DNA from: Phallus indusiatus | Taxonomy: Eukaryota > Basidiomycota > Agaricomycetes > Phallales > Phallaceae | Direction of reading: 5' to 3' | DNA length: 64,000 bases | Assembly: GCA_027605045.1 (NCBI GenBank) | Contig: JAQFWX010000007.1 | Location: forward strand, 1,736,001-1,800,000 | In this document: piece by piece, positions 34,617 to 47,827 of the stretch | Position numbering within the stretch: the stretch's first letter is position 1 | How the letters are laid out: the number at the start of each line of letters is the position of its first letter | Program-made: the position numbers and the translations under genes | The notes under the pieces: model-generated | The model's database searches: none | The model's input: only the letters and a program-made list of their open reading frames with translations | Told to the model about the DNA's origin: nothing

Positions 34617-36753
34617 GGGTGAATCAACTAGACCAGCATGTTATAAGGTAGATGCAAGAATAAAAAAGGAGAACGAAGGAGGAAGAAAAAGTTGAAGTAA
34701 CGAGTTAAAGGGCCTTTGAGCAGACGCGCATAAAATTTTGGACCGGAAGAGTTCATTTAGACAGCGGCCCTTGCCGGTAGACTTTAGAGTACCTACATGG
34801 TATGTAATGGAGACTAAGGGAGGTTGATCTGGCTCATTATGTTTCCCCTGCATGTGACCGAACTTCTAATATCATCAGCTGATGTTTTGTAATCACATCC
34901 AACTCCGAATATGCGGTCAACAAGAAGACATACCGTGGTTACAAGAAAGAGAAACCTTCTCTCTATAAAGACCAAGTTGTTGCACTCAAAAGAGGCGATG
35001 ATTCCTTTGCTGAGCGAAATACCAATTTCACCGGGGTATAAACACCTTCCCCCACAATATTGGAGATCTAAAACTGGCCTCAATGTGCCTCCGGAATTTA
35101 AATCTAGATGTGTTAGGGCCCATGGCTTCATAGATTTTCGGGGATGTGAAGTCGCAGACGTTCTGGGGCCTTTTGCTTCCGGCCGTCTTGGCCGGTACAT
35201 ATATTGGCTGACTAAGCCGGTTGGGCCATCTTTTTATACCACACTCGGTGGTTTCTTAAAACTGAACGTCATTGTGTTATTAGTTGGTCTTGTATCATAT
35301 ATAGATTCCACATCGATTGTTTGTTTCCAGATGATTGGGTCTCAGACATGATTTCCAATTCTCAATTCACTCCATACTCGTGAACGTGATTGAGGAAACC
35401 AATGGCCGATCAAAAAACGAGTTTTATCGTTCACATTCAAGAATCAAAAGCACATCGTGACCGTGAACGTTTGTTTATAGCTGCTCCCATGTGGTAACAT
35501 GGCAAATATTTCTTTTTTATTAAATAAAACCTTACACTTCTTCGGCGCATGGATATTTCGCTACGAATCGCTACCACTCGTTTCTCACTACTTAACGCAG
35601 TTTCGGTTTTCCCTGCCAGATTACACGTTAACGAATTTTAATTAAACTTTTTTCATTCATCGTGGCAAGCAGAAATACGTCTGCGAATGTCGGATAATTA
35701 TATTCATTCAGTCGAATCTCGTCAGCTTCACACTGCCGAGTCTGAGTCGTTTACAGGAATTAACCTTGTTCACCGCGATCCGAGAGTAAGCTCAGTAACA
35801 GTTCGTCTAGTTGTCAGATATTTATAGCCAGCAACACGTACCATCACAGCGGTGATTGATCGATTGATCCAGAGATGTAGAGAAACCGCGTAAACGAATA
35901 CATAACATCCACATACTAACGCACCGAGTTTAATCCAACGTCAGGTAGTATCTGGCAAAGCCATAATCATCGGGTGCATACAGGACCGTGGATAGCGGAT
36001 AATAATGATAAATTTATGTAAGTAGGGATACTTTTCTATAAATGTTTTGGATCGTCAAAGAACCCAGGCTGGGTTTATTATAGCCATCCCGAAAAACACC
36101 TGAGAGAAGTCAAGTCGTGGCGATTAAAATTTGATTTCAAATAAAAATTTAAGGATCTGATCTTCATCATAATTGAGGGAAGCTTGGATGAGGGGAAGGA
36201 AGAAAGAGAAAAAAATGGATGATCTAGAATATACATCAGTCGCACATGAACTGTTTGAGCATGTGTTGGCTGACCTACCAGTGAAAACGCTAGGAGAATT
36301 ATGGATCACGGGGGTTGACTCTTTTCGACTCGTGAATTCACATACACCCAAATAGTCTTTGTGCAATGGAAGCACGGTCTTCTCATATATGAATATATGA
36401 CAGCTAGACTCCCATGATTTTTTTAAACAGCTCTGAAGCGAACTCGGACTCGGACTAACTTCCACCTTTCGGAATTTGGCACTACGAGGGTGAGTATAAC
36501 GTTATTCTAGATATGATTATATATCTCGCCACTAAATACATTGTACGGGAAAACCTTTATCTAAGTTGAAAGTAAGAAGCAGAAGTCAGACCGTGAAGGT
36601 GTCATGTAGAAAGGAAGTTGGGTCATTACGTCATCACTTCGCTTGGGCGCTTATTGCGTTTCACCCTTCGCCAAGTTCCCTACCGAAAAGAAAAAAGGAT
36701 AGCGCAAGGCGCTGTTCAGCAAGAGAATTCAATTTCCTTGCTTGGATATAGTG
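34617..36753. other. Divergent intergenic region
   Basis: About 2.1 kb between the divergent starts of the nucleotidyltransferase-like gene (minus) and MRS2 (plus). Long open frames overlap on both strands at 34814-35351, so neither is convincing. A short frame at 36215-36355 (plus, MDDLEYTSVAHELFEHVL) has a good start context but no family match. Confidence 0.4.
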
Positions 36754-39724
36754 ATGCGTGGCATCCAAGCATTTCTCAATACACCTAAGTGCCAAAGGCG
36801 AATCGGACCATGTCAAGTTTCAGCCATTTGTTATAACAATACCCGCCAATGTTGCCCTACTTCAAAATTACCGTCACCGTATATGACACGGCGTATGTCA
36901 TCGTTTACGAGAAATATCACCACCCCGCGCAATTCAAGGGAATCAATCAATAGCATATCGGAAGCCGAGGAGGCTGTTAGGCAAGCTATACTGGACAAAG
37001 TGTTGCGGGCAGGACGACAAACGCCTGCGGAACTCATGTTACGATGTATGTTTTTTTTTGTTTTATGCCCCGAAAATGAGATCAAATAGTTACGGCATTA
37101 TATTTTAGGTACTATTCTTGATGCTGAAGGTATGTGCCCGGTCTTCATATTATTTTTCATGAGGTCAAGAAGTGGAGAATTGTCGGAGAATTCCCTACCC
37201 GTTTCTTTAACCCTGTTTCGTGTTTTTTTTTTTGCCTTCATCCCGTATTCATTTTTTTTACGAGTTCTTTTCTTTTGAGGGATGCTTCTATAGGTGTTGT
37301 CAGAACTATATCCGGCGAGTTCAAAAAGTCAGACTTGTGCGCTGAACACCAGTTAAACGTACGTAGTAAGCCCGTTCAATATTCATTTAACCCAAATCAG
37401 AATTCTTTTCTGAACTACTCGTTCTCGATTGCGTGCCCCAACGCGTGGTCGCGCGAGTAATTCTAATATGTTTGATTGTGCTCGTTACTTAATATGTTAT
37501 CCTTAGCCTCGTGATCTTCGCAAAATCGACTCTCGTATACCGAATCTTGTGCCGACTATCCTAACCAGAAAGGAGGGATTTTTGGTACGTAAGTTTCAGG
37601 AGAGACTTCTTTTCTCTTTCACACAAAGTATCTGATTTTGAGCCAAACTCGTCTTTTTGTAATAGGTCAGTATACTTCATATACGGGCTCTTGTCAAGGC
37701 GGATGCCGTCATTCTATTCGACACTTACGGCTCTACTGATTCGCGGTTACATTCCATATTCTTATACCATTTAGAGGTGAGGTCTTGGAAAGAATCCGGT
37801 CAACTGGCGCCGCACATTATGCATCATGGCTCACAAAATGCAATCTATTATAGCATAACCTAAAAATTAAGGGGCTCAATGCTTTACCATATGAATTCCG
37901 AGCTCTAGAGTCAATCCTCGTCTCAGTTTTGAGCGCTCTTGAAGCTGAGATGGTGTTCATGCGTAATCTAATCGGTGGCTTGCTGGCTGAACTCGAGGAC
38001 GATATAGATCGTGACAAGTTCAAAAGATTACTTCATTATTCAAGGCGGTTGTCGGCGTTTCTGAATAGGGCGAAACTGGTAAGCTGAAAGATTTTTAGTT
38101 TCTCCGAACCAATGCTACACCGCGGATGAGATCTTACCTTGCTTTGAATGCGGGGTTGAGCTGGTCAGTTCATGTCTAGGTGACTCCGGGCCGGATTAAG
38201 GCTCGACGGAAAGGGTCTGGAAAGACGTGTCATACGGATCGCCTCTTTTTCATGTCTATTTGAGGAAGCGAATTACTGACTGTCCTCACTTCTAGGTCGG
38301 AGAAGCTATTGACGAGGTTCTTGAGCAAGGTACGGCTGGCTGCTCCGCATTCTTCATTCTTTGTTTGCTACGCTTCTTTTGCTATCCCCACTTCCCCACT
38401 TTGCACGCTTTGAATTGCGCAAGGGGTGGTCGCGCTTGGCATCATGGGGTGCCGTCCCCACCTGTCGATTACGATCTCTTCTTCCTTCTTCTCGCACTCT
38501 ATATTTTCACCACATCATCCATCCATCATGACAGCCATGGTCTTTCCTCTCTGGGCTGCTTGTCGCCGCTATCGTTTTTGTTAATTGTTGGCGGAGAATC
38601 ATTTTATTCTCTTTTGACCCTTGGCTACCCATATTTCGCCCAACCTGGCCTGACGTTGCTTGGATTGTTCATTTTGCTTTTGGCTTGCAGCTGACCCCCC
38701 ATTTTCCCATGTTCGTTGTTTGCTAATGATCCTCTCATTGTGCCTTCTTAACAGATGAAGATCTGAACGCCATGTATCTAAGCGATAAAAAAGCAAACAA
38801 ACCACGCGCTCTGAACGATCATGAGGATTTGGAAGTTCTGCTTGAGTCATTCTCTAAACAAGCAGAGGAGATTGTCAATGAAGCGGAGAATATTTCGGTA
38901 CGTCTTGTGACTAATTTGAAATGGATGGCCATCTGAATATGTCATCCTCTTCTTTCTTGCAGAGCAATGTCCAATCAACGCAAGAGATTGTTGAGCTCAT
39001 TTTGGATTCCAATCGGAATGCTTTGCTGGGCCTTGATCTGAAGGTTTCTATTGGAACATTGGGAATTGGCACTGGTGCGCTCGTGGCCGGATTGTTTGGT
39101 ATGAATGTAAGTACCGTGATTGTGGCTTGTTGTTGTCGAAAAGGACATCCATATTCTTCTCGTCTTCGGAATCTTCGGGTTCCTTTCCGATGATATCTGG
39201 AGGTATGCATGATGACCTGTGATTCCGATGGCTTTCGAGGACCAAAGTCAAGGACGCCTTATATCATATTCTTCCCTTTTATCTTATCATCGTATTGCGT
39301 TTCCTTATCATTGATTACGTCTTCTTTCTTTATCTAGCTCACATCTCATCTTGAATCCAATCCGTATGCATTCGGCATAATGTCGGGTGTTGCAGCGCTG
39401 GTCAGTCTCTGCATCACTGTCGGTGGATTAAGAAGGTTTGTCGTTGTCGTCATTTTACCTACTTAGGACATACTTCTCGTTCTTCCTCTGTTCCTATTCC
39501 TTCATCGCTCTCATCACATAACCTGACACCTTTTACCCTCTAGGCTGGCCAAAATTCGCAAAGTTGGTTTATCGGCGGGTACAGGCACATCTGGTGTTGT
39601 ACGAAGCTCTGGCGGGGCGGGTGGACGGATTTCTGGATCTGAAGATCATGCTTCATCACCTCAAGGCGTGAAAAAACGGTGGATATTGCTACCTCTAAGG
39701 AAGAGGAATCGGGGCGGAGAGTAG
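36754..39724 (+). CDS. MRS2: MRS2/LPE10-type mitochondrial Mg2+ channel (CorA superfamily)
   Basis: Inner-membrane Mg2+ channel feeding the mitochondrial matrix. Eleven exons: 36754-37045, 37109-37129, 37294-37358, 37507-37584, 37666-37776, 37872-38078, 38296-38329, 38755-38897, 38963-39106, 39338-39435 and 39544-39724. They sum to 1374 nt, or 457 residues. The N-terminus (MRGIQAFLNTPKCQRR) is basic and lacks acidic residues, as in mitochondrial targeting sequences. The core has SGEFKKSDLCAEHQL, PRDLRKIDSRIPNLVPTIL, KADAVILFDTYGS, GLNALPYEFRALESIL and LLHYSRRLSAFLNRA. Transmembrane segment 1 (IGTLGIGTGALVAGLFGMN) ends in the diagnostic Gly-Met-Asn filter. Segment 2 is AFGIMSGVAALVSLCITVGG. 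The tail is basic (KKRWILLPLRKRNRGGE). Exon 2 is only 21 nt (within LRC TILDAEG), so automatic models may skip it. The upstream in-frame TTG at 36742 is not needed as a start. Confidence 0.95.
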
Positions 39725-41185
39725 AAAGATCAATAAGATCGTATATCTCCCATCTGGTCCAGGACCTTCTGTGCAGGCTTTGACTTTTGGACCTTCCTTT
39801 GGACCTGTTGGTCTCTTTCTCTTCATGGAACACCTCGGGTTTTTGGAACCCTGTTCGCTATTGTTATGTTTATAACGACCAGGCGCACTCACATCCTTCT
39901 CGGATGAGCTGGGCTTTGGGTCATTCTATTAGATGTATGCTTTGAACATACGCCACAAACATCCCCTCTCTTTTCTGGTTCATAGGATCGGCTTCCGTTA
40001 TGTCATTCCCGCTTATTCCGACACTTTATTCCTTTTAGACACTGTTTCTTTGCAGCCCACACACTTCTCCGTAACCCATCCCCTTCTGATACGGACATGT
40101 CCCCAGCTCTAAAGTTATGATATCCGAGTATAGATATGTAATAAAAGCGTTAATATGGTAGGAAAGCCTCTGTTCTTTCCGTACGTTTGGCAATGATGAG
40201 ACAATGGCAACGTTATATGAATCAAGTTGAGAAGGGTTATACGTCGCAAGTTGGACCTATCAAGGATAGACTGACTTGTATCATGCCACCACGGTCCGTA
40301 GCAATTATGTACAACGCTGGATTTGATCGCTACTCCCTCTACTTCCGTTCGGTCTAAACTTTGAAAGATCCAACAACTGAGCAAGCGCTCCTCATTGAGA
40401 AGTACGCGTGATGTCATATTGTTTTTTTTTTTTCTTTTAACTTCGTCAAGGTATGTAATAGTTATTCACATATACATGTAAGTCATCCGACTTTTTCATA
40501 GCCTTCGAGACCGTCGCCTTTGACAAATGGCAAAGATTCCCCGAAACACCATCAGCTCAGTCGCTCAGCTACTGGCACTAATCCACTTTCCTCGTGTACC
40601 AGGCGCATTGATAAAGGACGAATCGTTTTCATGAAACGGACGCACCAGGTATTGAACCTCTGTTGAACCTGTTAATCATACCCGGGTTGGATAGATTTTA
40701 TAAAAGGTTTTTATGGAGCGCTTGGATTAAGCTTGGATAACTTCAAACCTTAACAGAAGGTGACCTCCCCGGTTTCGCATAGCCCTCTCAATGAAGCCAT
40801 ACTTTTGTCCGTAACGCTTCCGACCGGTACTTTTTTGGTAGATTTCGTGTGATGCTGTCAGTGCCCTTGAGCCTTTTACGGCTTGCATTGAAGCTCTTTA
40901 GCCCGCTTTCACAATCTTATTTTGGAATCAATCCATGGATATGTTTTTAACGAGGAAAAGCTACGTATTGGCAATTAGAGGTCAAGGAAGTTTGTAACAC
41001 GTTAGATCGGGAGGTTAGACGTTTTGGGGCTTACTAGAGGTCTGGGCGCGTACTTATTGCCTCCTCTCGGTCGGATGGCTGTTCCAGACCCGGCCAAAGC
41101 TGACCGTAAATTGCCAAGTGTCTGTTTGGCGACACATCTCATTCTCTAGTCCTCGGTTCGTTCTGAATTTTCGCGTCACCAATCG
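39725..41185. other. Intergenic region, no supported gene
   Basis: About 1.5 kb between MRS2 and F-box paralogue 2, both on the plus strand. It contains the MRS2 3' UTR and the promoter side of the F-box gene. A T run at 40422-40437 is present. No gene was seen. Confidence 0.5.
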
Positions 41186-42930
41186 ATGAAACAAGAAGAC
41201 AACAAACCAGTACACCTTTTCAAACTTAAAGACGAAATAACGTAAGTTCTAATCTACAACTCGTATGGTGCTGATAGGAATAATCCGTAACTACTAGAAT
41301 TGCCTCAAGTAAATGGTCTCTGAATACTATTCTCCAAACAGAGCGCGATCTTCATTCTACCATCTGTCAATTGAAGAATGTCTATAACTCCAAGCTCAAA
41401 ATAAATCAACTCCATTCAGATATACTCTACCGTGTCTTCACAATAGCGGTTCAATCCTCATGGAGTCCCCTTCGTATGACTATTCTGTTAAGACTTTCGC
41501 ATGTATGTCAGCACTGGAGACAATCTGCATTGGGATGGCCAACTCTATGGACATTTTTAGATATAGACAGCACACCTCCAATCTTCGATCTCTTTTTGGA
41601 GCGATCACAGGACGCTCCTCTCACGTTATGGATGGGATATACCGCTCTAGAGGAAGCTCTGTCGACATCCTTTTTTGTACAGCATGCCAATCACATCTTA
41701 TCTCGTTTATCCCGTTTGATCATTTCCTCTACATGCATAGAATTCCCCTCATTTTATAATATTCTCAAGCACTCTGGGCTATTACCCCTTCAATTACGAC
41801 ATTTCGATCTCCAGCTATCCGGACGTGACCACACCGATAATGACGTAGATGAATGTCGAGCACTTATATCACACATAGTAGACGGCACCTCCCTTCAAGA
41901 ATTTGCGCTGGGCGGATTGGATCTACCATGGCCCGAGCTCTCGCTCAACAACATAACATATCTAAACCTTTCCCAACCAGTGACTTTTCCCGTTCCTCAA
42001 TTTCTGGTCTTTCTGTCCAATTGTCGCTTCCTGAGAGTGCTGGAACTCAATTTCTATGATAAAGATAATTCCAGTCGCAAATCTACCTCCCTTAAAACAC
42101 CGTCAACAAACCTGCCGGCCAGCAAACTGGTTCTTAACCTCACGAGACTCAAATTGAGGGCGCGCGAGTCTCTAGGATGTGAATTTATCCAACTGGTTTC
42201 GCAACGCATCCAATTTTCAGGAAGGCTATCTTCTTTTGAATTGGATTACGTTCATACTTCCGGTGCCACAGTCGGTAACGATGCCTTGTACCAGACGCAC
42301 AGGCATCTAGAAGAAAAGCAAGGCATTATCTCGACCTGGCCCTTACCAGTCCCGCCAGGAACGTTTGGTCACTTTTCCAACTGTCGGTTTTTACTGATCG
42401 AACTGATGAACGATAATCATCATACCAACGAGTCTCGAATGCATCTCAACATCCGCGGGTATACCTCTGTCGGTGATTACGGTACCGGATCGCGTTCGCG
42501 TAACTTGTCCCCGCTTGTCATCTCTTATGGAGGATTCCCAGGTTCAGATTATTTCCTCATTCTCAACCTATTACGCGCTACACCCGAAATACGGCATTTA
42601 AGGTTACATTCCCAAGCATGGGAAGTCCTAGCCCTGGAGAACCTTGATGCACGCAACGCGTTTCCTTGTCTTCACACACTAGAATTGGCACTTTGTACTA
42701 TCCAAGGACTGAATTCACTACCAACAGCCTTACAGGTCAAAACCCTCATATTGCACGACTGCAATATATCTTCCGAAGTCTTATTTGACGTGGTTTTGAG
42801 GCTGAAAGCCACGTTTTTGGATTTAGTGGACATAAATGCGGATGTCTTGGAGGAGTGCGCAAATGCTATTACCACCTTGCGTAAAAGGGGTGTTTGTGTG
42901 GTTAAAAGACATTCCAAAGTCTCGAATTGA
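41186..42930 (+). CDS. F-box protein, paralogue 2 of a four-member family
   Basis: Exons 41186-41241 and 41298-42930 give 562 residues. Exon 1 encodes MKQEDNKPVHLFKLKDEI; the 56-nt intron is phase 2 at exactly the same codon position as in paralogue 1. Exon 2 continues with SKWSLNTILQTERDLHS and the F-box-like region: HSDILYRVFTIAVQ, then LSHVCQHWRQSALGWPTLWT. Leucine-rich segments include FLVFLSNCRFLRVLELNF and TPEIRHLRLHSQAWEVL. The end has PCLHTLELALCTIQGLNSL. The first ATG of the long exon (41371) is internal; the upstream exon is supported by comparison of all four paralogues. The frame is intact. It is 430 bases from paralogue 3 on the same strand, a tandem pair. Confidence 0.85.
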
Positions 42931-43363
42931 ACCTATTGGATAAGGTGACGACATCCCATCACTTCACAAACTCTCTGTTTACCTCGTCCGATAGTGCGTT
43001 CGCGCTAATTTGGCAACTTTTGAGGGAAACCATATACACGATTAATAGTGCTACACAGCAATATCATTGAGATACTGCGAACCATCTATTTCTCTCGTAA
43101 TGAAATGTAGTTACAAATCACACAAAGGATAAATTTCAAAACTGCTGACTTCTCGGCGAGGATTGGGAGGGAGTAATCATATTGCATTTTGCATGGTACT
43201 TGTTTAAATTTTAAAAGAAGAGCTTCAGTTGATCTCGGCGTAGTCCGCGACGCTTAATCAAAAGTCGCTTACGTGATTGTATTGACTAAGCCAAATCTAC
43301 ATTCTTCCATTTTTTTTTCGCCTCAATTTCGCCTTTCATTGGTTTCCGCGAAAGCGAAACGAT
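42931..43363. promoter_or_regulatory. Short intergenic region between tandem F-box genes
   Basis: 430 bases holding the 3' end of paralogue 2 and the promoter side of paralogue 3. A T run occurs at 43309-43318. No other feature was seen. Confidence 0.45.
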
Positions 43364-45020
43364 ATGCTATACCAAAACAAAATTACAAAATACTTCAAAC
43401 CCGTAAACGAGTAAATCAATTTTACCCTTCCTAAATTTGAAATTAATAAAATTACAATCTAGGACAAACTTGGGGAGAACAAAGAAGAGTTGTCATTCTA
43501 CGAAGTTCGCGAACTGTCAATGCAATGGGTTCTGCAATACCAAGCCCGCGATCCACAAACTCGATTCAGATATACTTTACCGAATTTTCACATTAGTTGT
43601 CAACAACTTTTCTTTTCGTACGGTTTTGGACATCTCTCACGTATGCCATTACTGGAGAACATCTGTATTGGGATGGCCGACTTTATGGGCATTTATGAAC
43701 CTAAACGATTCTCCAGAATATATGGATATGTTTTTACAACGGTCACAAAATGCTCCTCTCGAATTACGTTGGACGACCTCAGATAATCCCGGTTTCGAAC
43801 TGGAACCTCATTTCGACCAATACCCATCAAGATTGTATCTCATGCTATATGAAGATTCAATTTTACCCCGCCTACGCACTTTAAATATGTATACCTCATA
43901 CATCAACTTCTCTCAATTTCTTCGTACCGTTCAGGTGGTGGGATCATCGCTATCTCAACTACGACGCGTCGACGTTTACCTATTCAATGGTAACCAGATT
44001 TACCCGGTCCCGCCGCTATCTACGGATACATTATACAACGAACATCTCCAAGAAATCGTATTTGAGGGATTAGATTTACCATGTTTCCAGCTTTCACACA
44101 ACAGCCTAACACGTCTCAAATTCAACAATCGAATAAACGCGCTTGCCTTGTCTCAGCTTTTGGTTTTTCTATCCAATTGTCCTTCTTTGAAATTCTTGGA
44201 CGTTGAGTTTCAAGATGATCATGACCGTGAAACGGCGGCCGCTTTCATCATGCCGACTAACAAACTCACTCTTGACCTTATTGGATTGGAGATCGGAGCG
44301 TATGGCTCCATAAGCTTTGATTTTCTCGAACGGTTTTCGGGGTGCATCCGAATACCGAGAATGTTAGATACATTCTGGCTACATTACACTCTCGATCCAA
44401 CCTCAGAATCAGATTCCGAGGTTAACGATTTGGAGCTCCCTAGTAGAGCGCTCCCTCTTGGTCAATGGCCTATTCCACCGGAGGTATTCTCCCAATTCTC
44501 AAGCTTCCAATATTTGAATGTACGCTTTACGAAACTCAACGGATGGTTGAGACTATGCGGGCATACCTCTGCCAGTGACCACGCTAAGGAAATACGTTCT
44601 CTATCGTGTCCGTTCATCGTGGAATGTTGTGACTTGGAGACACTCTGCTATTTTCCTGTTCTCGCATTGATCAATACCATGCCCCAATTACAACATCTAG
44701 TACTGGAGGATCTCGCATGGTTTATTTTCCCTTTGCGGGCTGAATATCACGACACTCCCAGTGCATTTCCTCGCCTCCATATTCTTCAAGTGAAGGAATT
44801 TAGCATTGACGGACTGAATTCGCTACCAGCAGATTTAAAAGCTGAAAGGCTTATTCTAGAGTCCTGTGTTGTGTCTGAAAAGGCTTTGGTAGAGGCGACT
44901 TTGAGGATGGGAGTTCGGGTTTTGGAATTAAACAAGGTTCGTGGTTTTGGTGGAAATGGCTATTTAAATGGTGTTCGGACTCTTCAAGAATTGGGAGTTA
45001 ACGTGGTTTGGAAATTGTGA
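43364..45020 (+). CDS. F-box protein, paralogue 3 of a four-member family
   Basis: Exons 43364-43410 and 43463-45020 give 534 residues. Exon 1 encodes MLYQNKITKYFKPVN; the 52-nt intron is again phase 2 at the equivalent place. The stretch just after the intron is diverged: the KWSL block of the other members is absent. The F-box-like region is clear: LDSDILYRIFTLVVNN, then ISHVCHYWRTSVLGWPTLWA, followed by FLQRSQNAPLELRW. Leucine-rich parts include LLVFLSNCPSLKFLDVEF and MPQLQHLVLEDLAWFIF. The end reads GLNSLPADLKAERLILESC. The role is presumed SCF adaptor. The in-frame TTG at 43439 is not a start; the ATG at 43364 is chosen from the shared gene structure. Confidence 0.82.
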
Positions 45021-45889
45021 TCTGGTAAGTCAACAGTGCATCCGTAATGATTCTGGCTATCGTTGACTGCGAGTTTTCAGGAGGGCAGGCTAAAACTATT
45101 CCCGCTTTGCACTTTGCTGTTGAATATTTTTTATGGAGGTATAGTGAATATGCTATGGCGTTTGAACCTGGTCCAGAACACACCTAACGAGGGGGAGAAA
45201 TGCTTTGCTGTTGAATATTGCATTAATATTCTCTATTCTTGACGCCAGCGCCTAATGTTTACACACAGTTTCATCTTCGCTCATCTTCATCCCTCTTGCT
45301 AGTCGCTACACCTTTCCTTTATCTTATTCATTGTGTCCGAAAAAACTCGCACGAGTTGTAAATTTGTTTTATTCAATCCATCACGTTATCCTCACATTTC
45401 GAAGCGCGCCCCTGCCGGTTTTTTTTTGACAGTCGACAAGCAGTCTGCTTGTAGTGTCCCGCCGCGGCGCGACCTACGATCCAACCAGCAACTCAGGTCA
45501 AAAGTTTCTCTCACAAAGTTCTGAAATTCTGGATTCAGGCTATACCGTCCTGTAATCAAATAGCTCGGGCAAATTGGACACGAAGTCGTTGGGTGTATCT
45601 ACTAACAAGTTCTCAGGTGGGCGCTTTGGTCTGAAATAGGCTACGATTGATTAGGTTACGAAGCAAGAGTCGATGTTATTGAATGCGAATAAGCCAAACT
45701 GTCCATATTCAGTTCATTCATGTCGGTCTCAGTTTTTGAAGTTAGAAAGCTTGTTGCATACATGGTTCGCGGCTTCTTTATTTGATTTCGTTTACGAGTC
45801 GTTAATGTTACATTGAAGTATTTCAAAAACCAAAAGGCACGTGCGTATAGAATTGAGGAAGTCCAAAATGAGGCACTACTGGTGTTAAA
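45021..45889. other. Convergent intergenic region
   Basis: About 870 bases between the stops of F-box paralogue 3 (plus) and P450-A (minus). Part of the P450-A downstream flank (about 45820-45880) is also found downstream of P450-B (about 53040-53090), including ACGTGCGTATAGAAT. No gene was seen. Confidence 0.5.
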
Positions 45890-47530
45890 TCACACAGATC
45901 GGCGTTTCATCCCAACCCTCGTGCTAACTGGCTTTCTTAAAAATCCTTCTCGAGTTTTGAGCTGCCAAAGAAGGTCAAGGAATCAAGCAAATGATTAGCT
46001 GTATAAAGTGCTTACGGGTTCATCAGACTCCAGAACAAACTCATATCGTTTGAACATGGTGGCCATGATGATGAACAGCTCTAATATAGCCAGGTTCTTT
46101 CCCACACAAGCTCTATAATATAGATAGGCACACTCGTTATGTCTTCGTAAAGGCGACATATTGGAATCCTTACCTTGGCCCGACAGAAAACGGGTTGAAG
46201 GTCTTCTGGATTAGGTTAGAGTCTCGTTCAAACCATCGTTCTGGCCGATACTCTTCGATATCGTCACCCCAGACCTTGGTGTTTCTATGAATTGTAAAAC
46301 TTGGAACGCTAACGATAGTCCCTTCTTTGAAATGCCTTCCACTTATGTCCAACCCACCTTCTCCGACAACTCGAGGAAGACCCATCGAAGATGTTGAAAG
46401 GAGACGAAGTCCTTCGTTGATACACGCCTCCAGGTATTTGAGCTTCTTGACCGATTCATATTGTATAACACCCTCTTCCAGACCCAGAGCTGAATCTAAC
46501 TCGGCCTGTAACTTCTTTTGGACTCTGGGATTTTGTGCGAGGAAAAATACGATCCCGGCTGACGAGCTGTTGTTTAGTAGTCAGTTAGACCGGAACAACG
46601 GCGACTAGTTAAATAAAAACACTACAAACTTTGAGATAGTGTCACTGCCAGCAACGAGTTGGGTGAGCGCCTCGGAAATTAATTCTTCTTTGCCCATTGG
46701 ATTTCCATCTTCATCTTTTCCTTCCATTAGTTTCGAAAGTAAATCATCACGATCGGTAGGGTTAGCCTCTGCTAAGCGCGTTTCTACTCCGGCAATAGCT
46801 ATGCCAGCCAAGTGTTTAACTGCTTTCTGACCTCGAGAATACCAGGGAAGTCTATGAATATGAGGCCGAATCCAAAGTGGAAGAACACCTATTGAGGCAG
46901 AAAAATCTCCTCGAGAGTTAAGGATCTGTATAGCTGGGATGTGAATAACCTTCAACGGTGCACCCGGTTCGGTCACCGCGACCGGGGCGAGATCCTTTGC
47001 AGCATCAAGCATACCGAATGGCGCTCCGAATGCCAGGTCACCGATAATGTCGAGAGCAAGGTAACTGCACCATGGGAGCACGTCGAACCAGACTCGTCCA
47101 TCGTGGCCAACCCAACCGCCTTCGCCTTCTGTTCCGGAGATTCCCTTGGCACCGCCTTCGCATAGTTTATCCCACTGTTTGATAAGTTTCGCTAATCCCA
47201 TTCTAGCATGATTTTCAAACGCGGACACGTTCTTTGGCGAAAACATATGAGCGACCATCTTTCGCTTGCGTGTATGATCTGCACGGGACCTTGTACTAAA
47301 GAGACCTCGACGAATGAAGACGAAAGAGTCGTAATAATCACTCTATCGAATTGATTAGATTGGACACTCTGTTTGGGATTTCTTTTTCTATACCTTTGTC
47401 GTACCGGTTCCATGACCGTATACGATATGTAGGGCTTCAGGATCACTAATGGAGACATGATTTGGTGCGATACGAGCGAATTTACCTGGGATAGGATTTA
47501 AAAATGCCACAAAATGGAAACAGCATTAGT
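45890..47530. repeat. Duplicated segment, copy A
   Basis: The stretch covering the last five exons of P450-A is repeated in the same orientation at about 53112-54720. The large central exon differs by one amino acid in over 200 compared. The similarity falls sharply across intron 1 and exon 1, and recovers only in the hinge region. Confidence 0.9.
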
Positions 47531-47827
47531 TGGTGTTAACTGACCGACTTTCTGATGAAGATTATGGACAATCTCGGATCTATGTCCGCGAGCTGTTTGG
47601 TACCCTAACCAAGCGTCGGACAAGGCTGCCAGCTTGGGCCCTGGGGTATTACGGATATCGTGCTTGTCGACCCACCACGCTAAAATATGATACAAAGGTA
47701 TGATGAACAATAACCCTATTATTGTAATCTTGAAGAGCAAAGAATAATGGTTTAAAAATTCCGACAGTAAAATCATGGAGGGTATATGTTGTGGCTCCAA
47801 GCCTGGCTTTAGAATTTTGAAAGCCAT
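45890..47827 (-). CDS. Cytochrome P450 A (CYP53-like, benzoate 4-monooxygenase type)
   Basis: ER-anchored haem monooxygenase of about 540 residues in six exons. Exon 1 (from ATG 47827) has a hydrophobic anchor (FKITIIGLLFIIPLYHILAW) and the proline-rich hinge NTPGPKLAALSDAWLGYQ. Then come GKFARIAPNHVSISDPEAL, YYDSFVFIRRGLFSTRSRA, HTRKRKMVAHMFSPKNVSAF and LALDIIGDLAFGAPFGM. The I-helix oxygen-binding motif is AGSDT, the K-helix is EGLR (EXXR) and PERW follows. The haem loop is FSVGPRACVG, with an intron splitting its Arg codon. The last exon ends VGMKRRSV. The block from YYDSF to GDLAFGAPFG is typical of CYP53, whose characterised members para-hydroxylate benzoate. All key residues are present. 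P450-B at 53112-55051 is a near copy. It is divergent from the methyltransferase gene 2.8 kb away. Confidence 0.9.

Noticed and set aside
34814..35351. Coding regions on both strands (146 and 128 codons)
   Set aside because: The two frames overlap fully, neither has a family signal, and the region is the upstream side of two divergent genes.
43463..43560. Frameshift after the intron of F-box paralogue 3
   Set aside because: A TGG in another frame suggested a lost KWSL block, but the chosen frame has no stop and keeps the exon sum a multiple of three, so divergence is the simpler reading.
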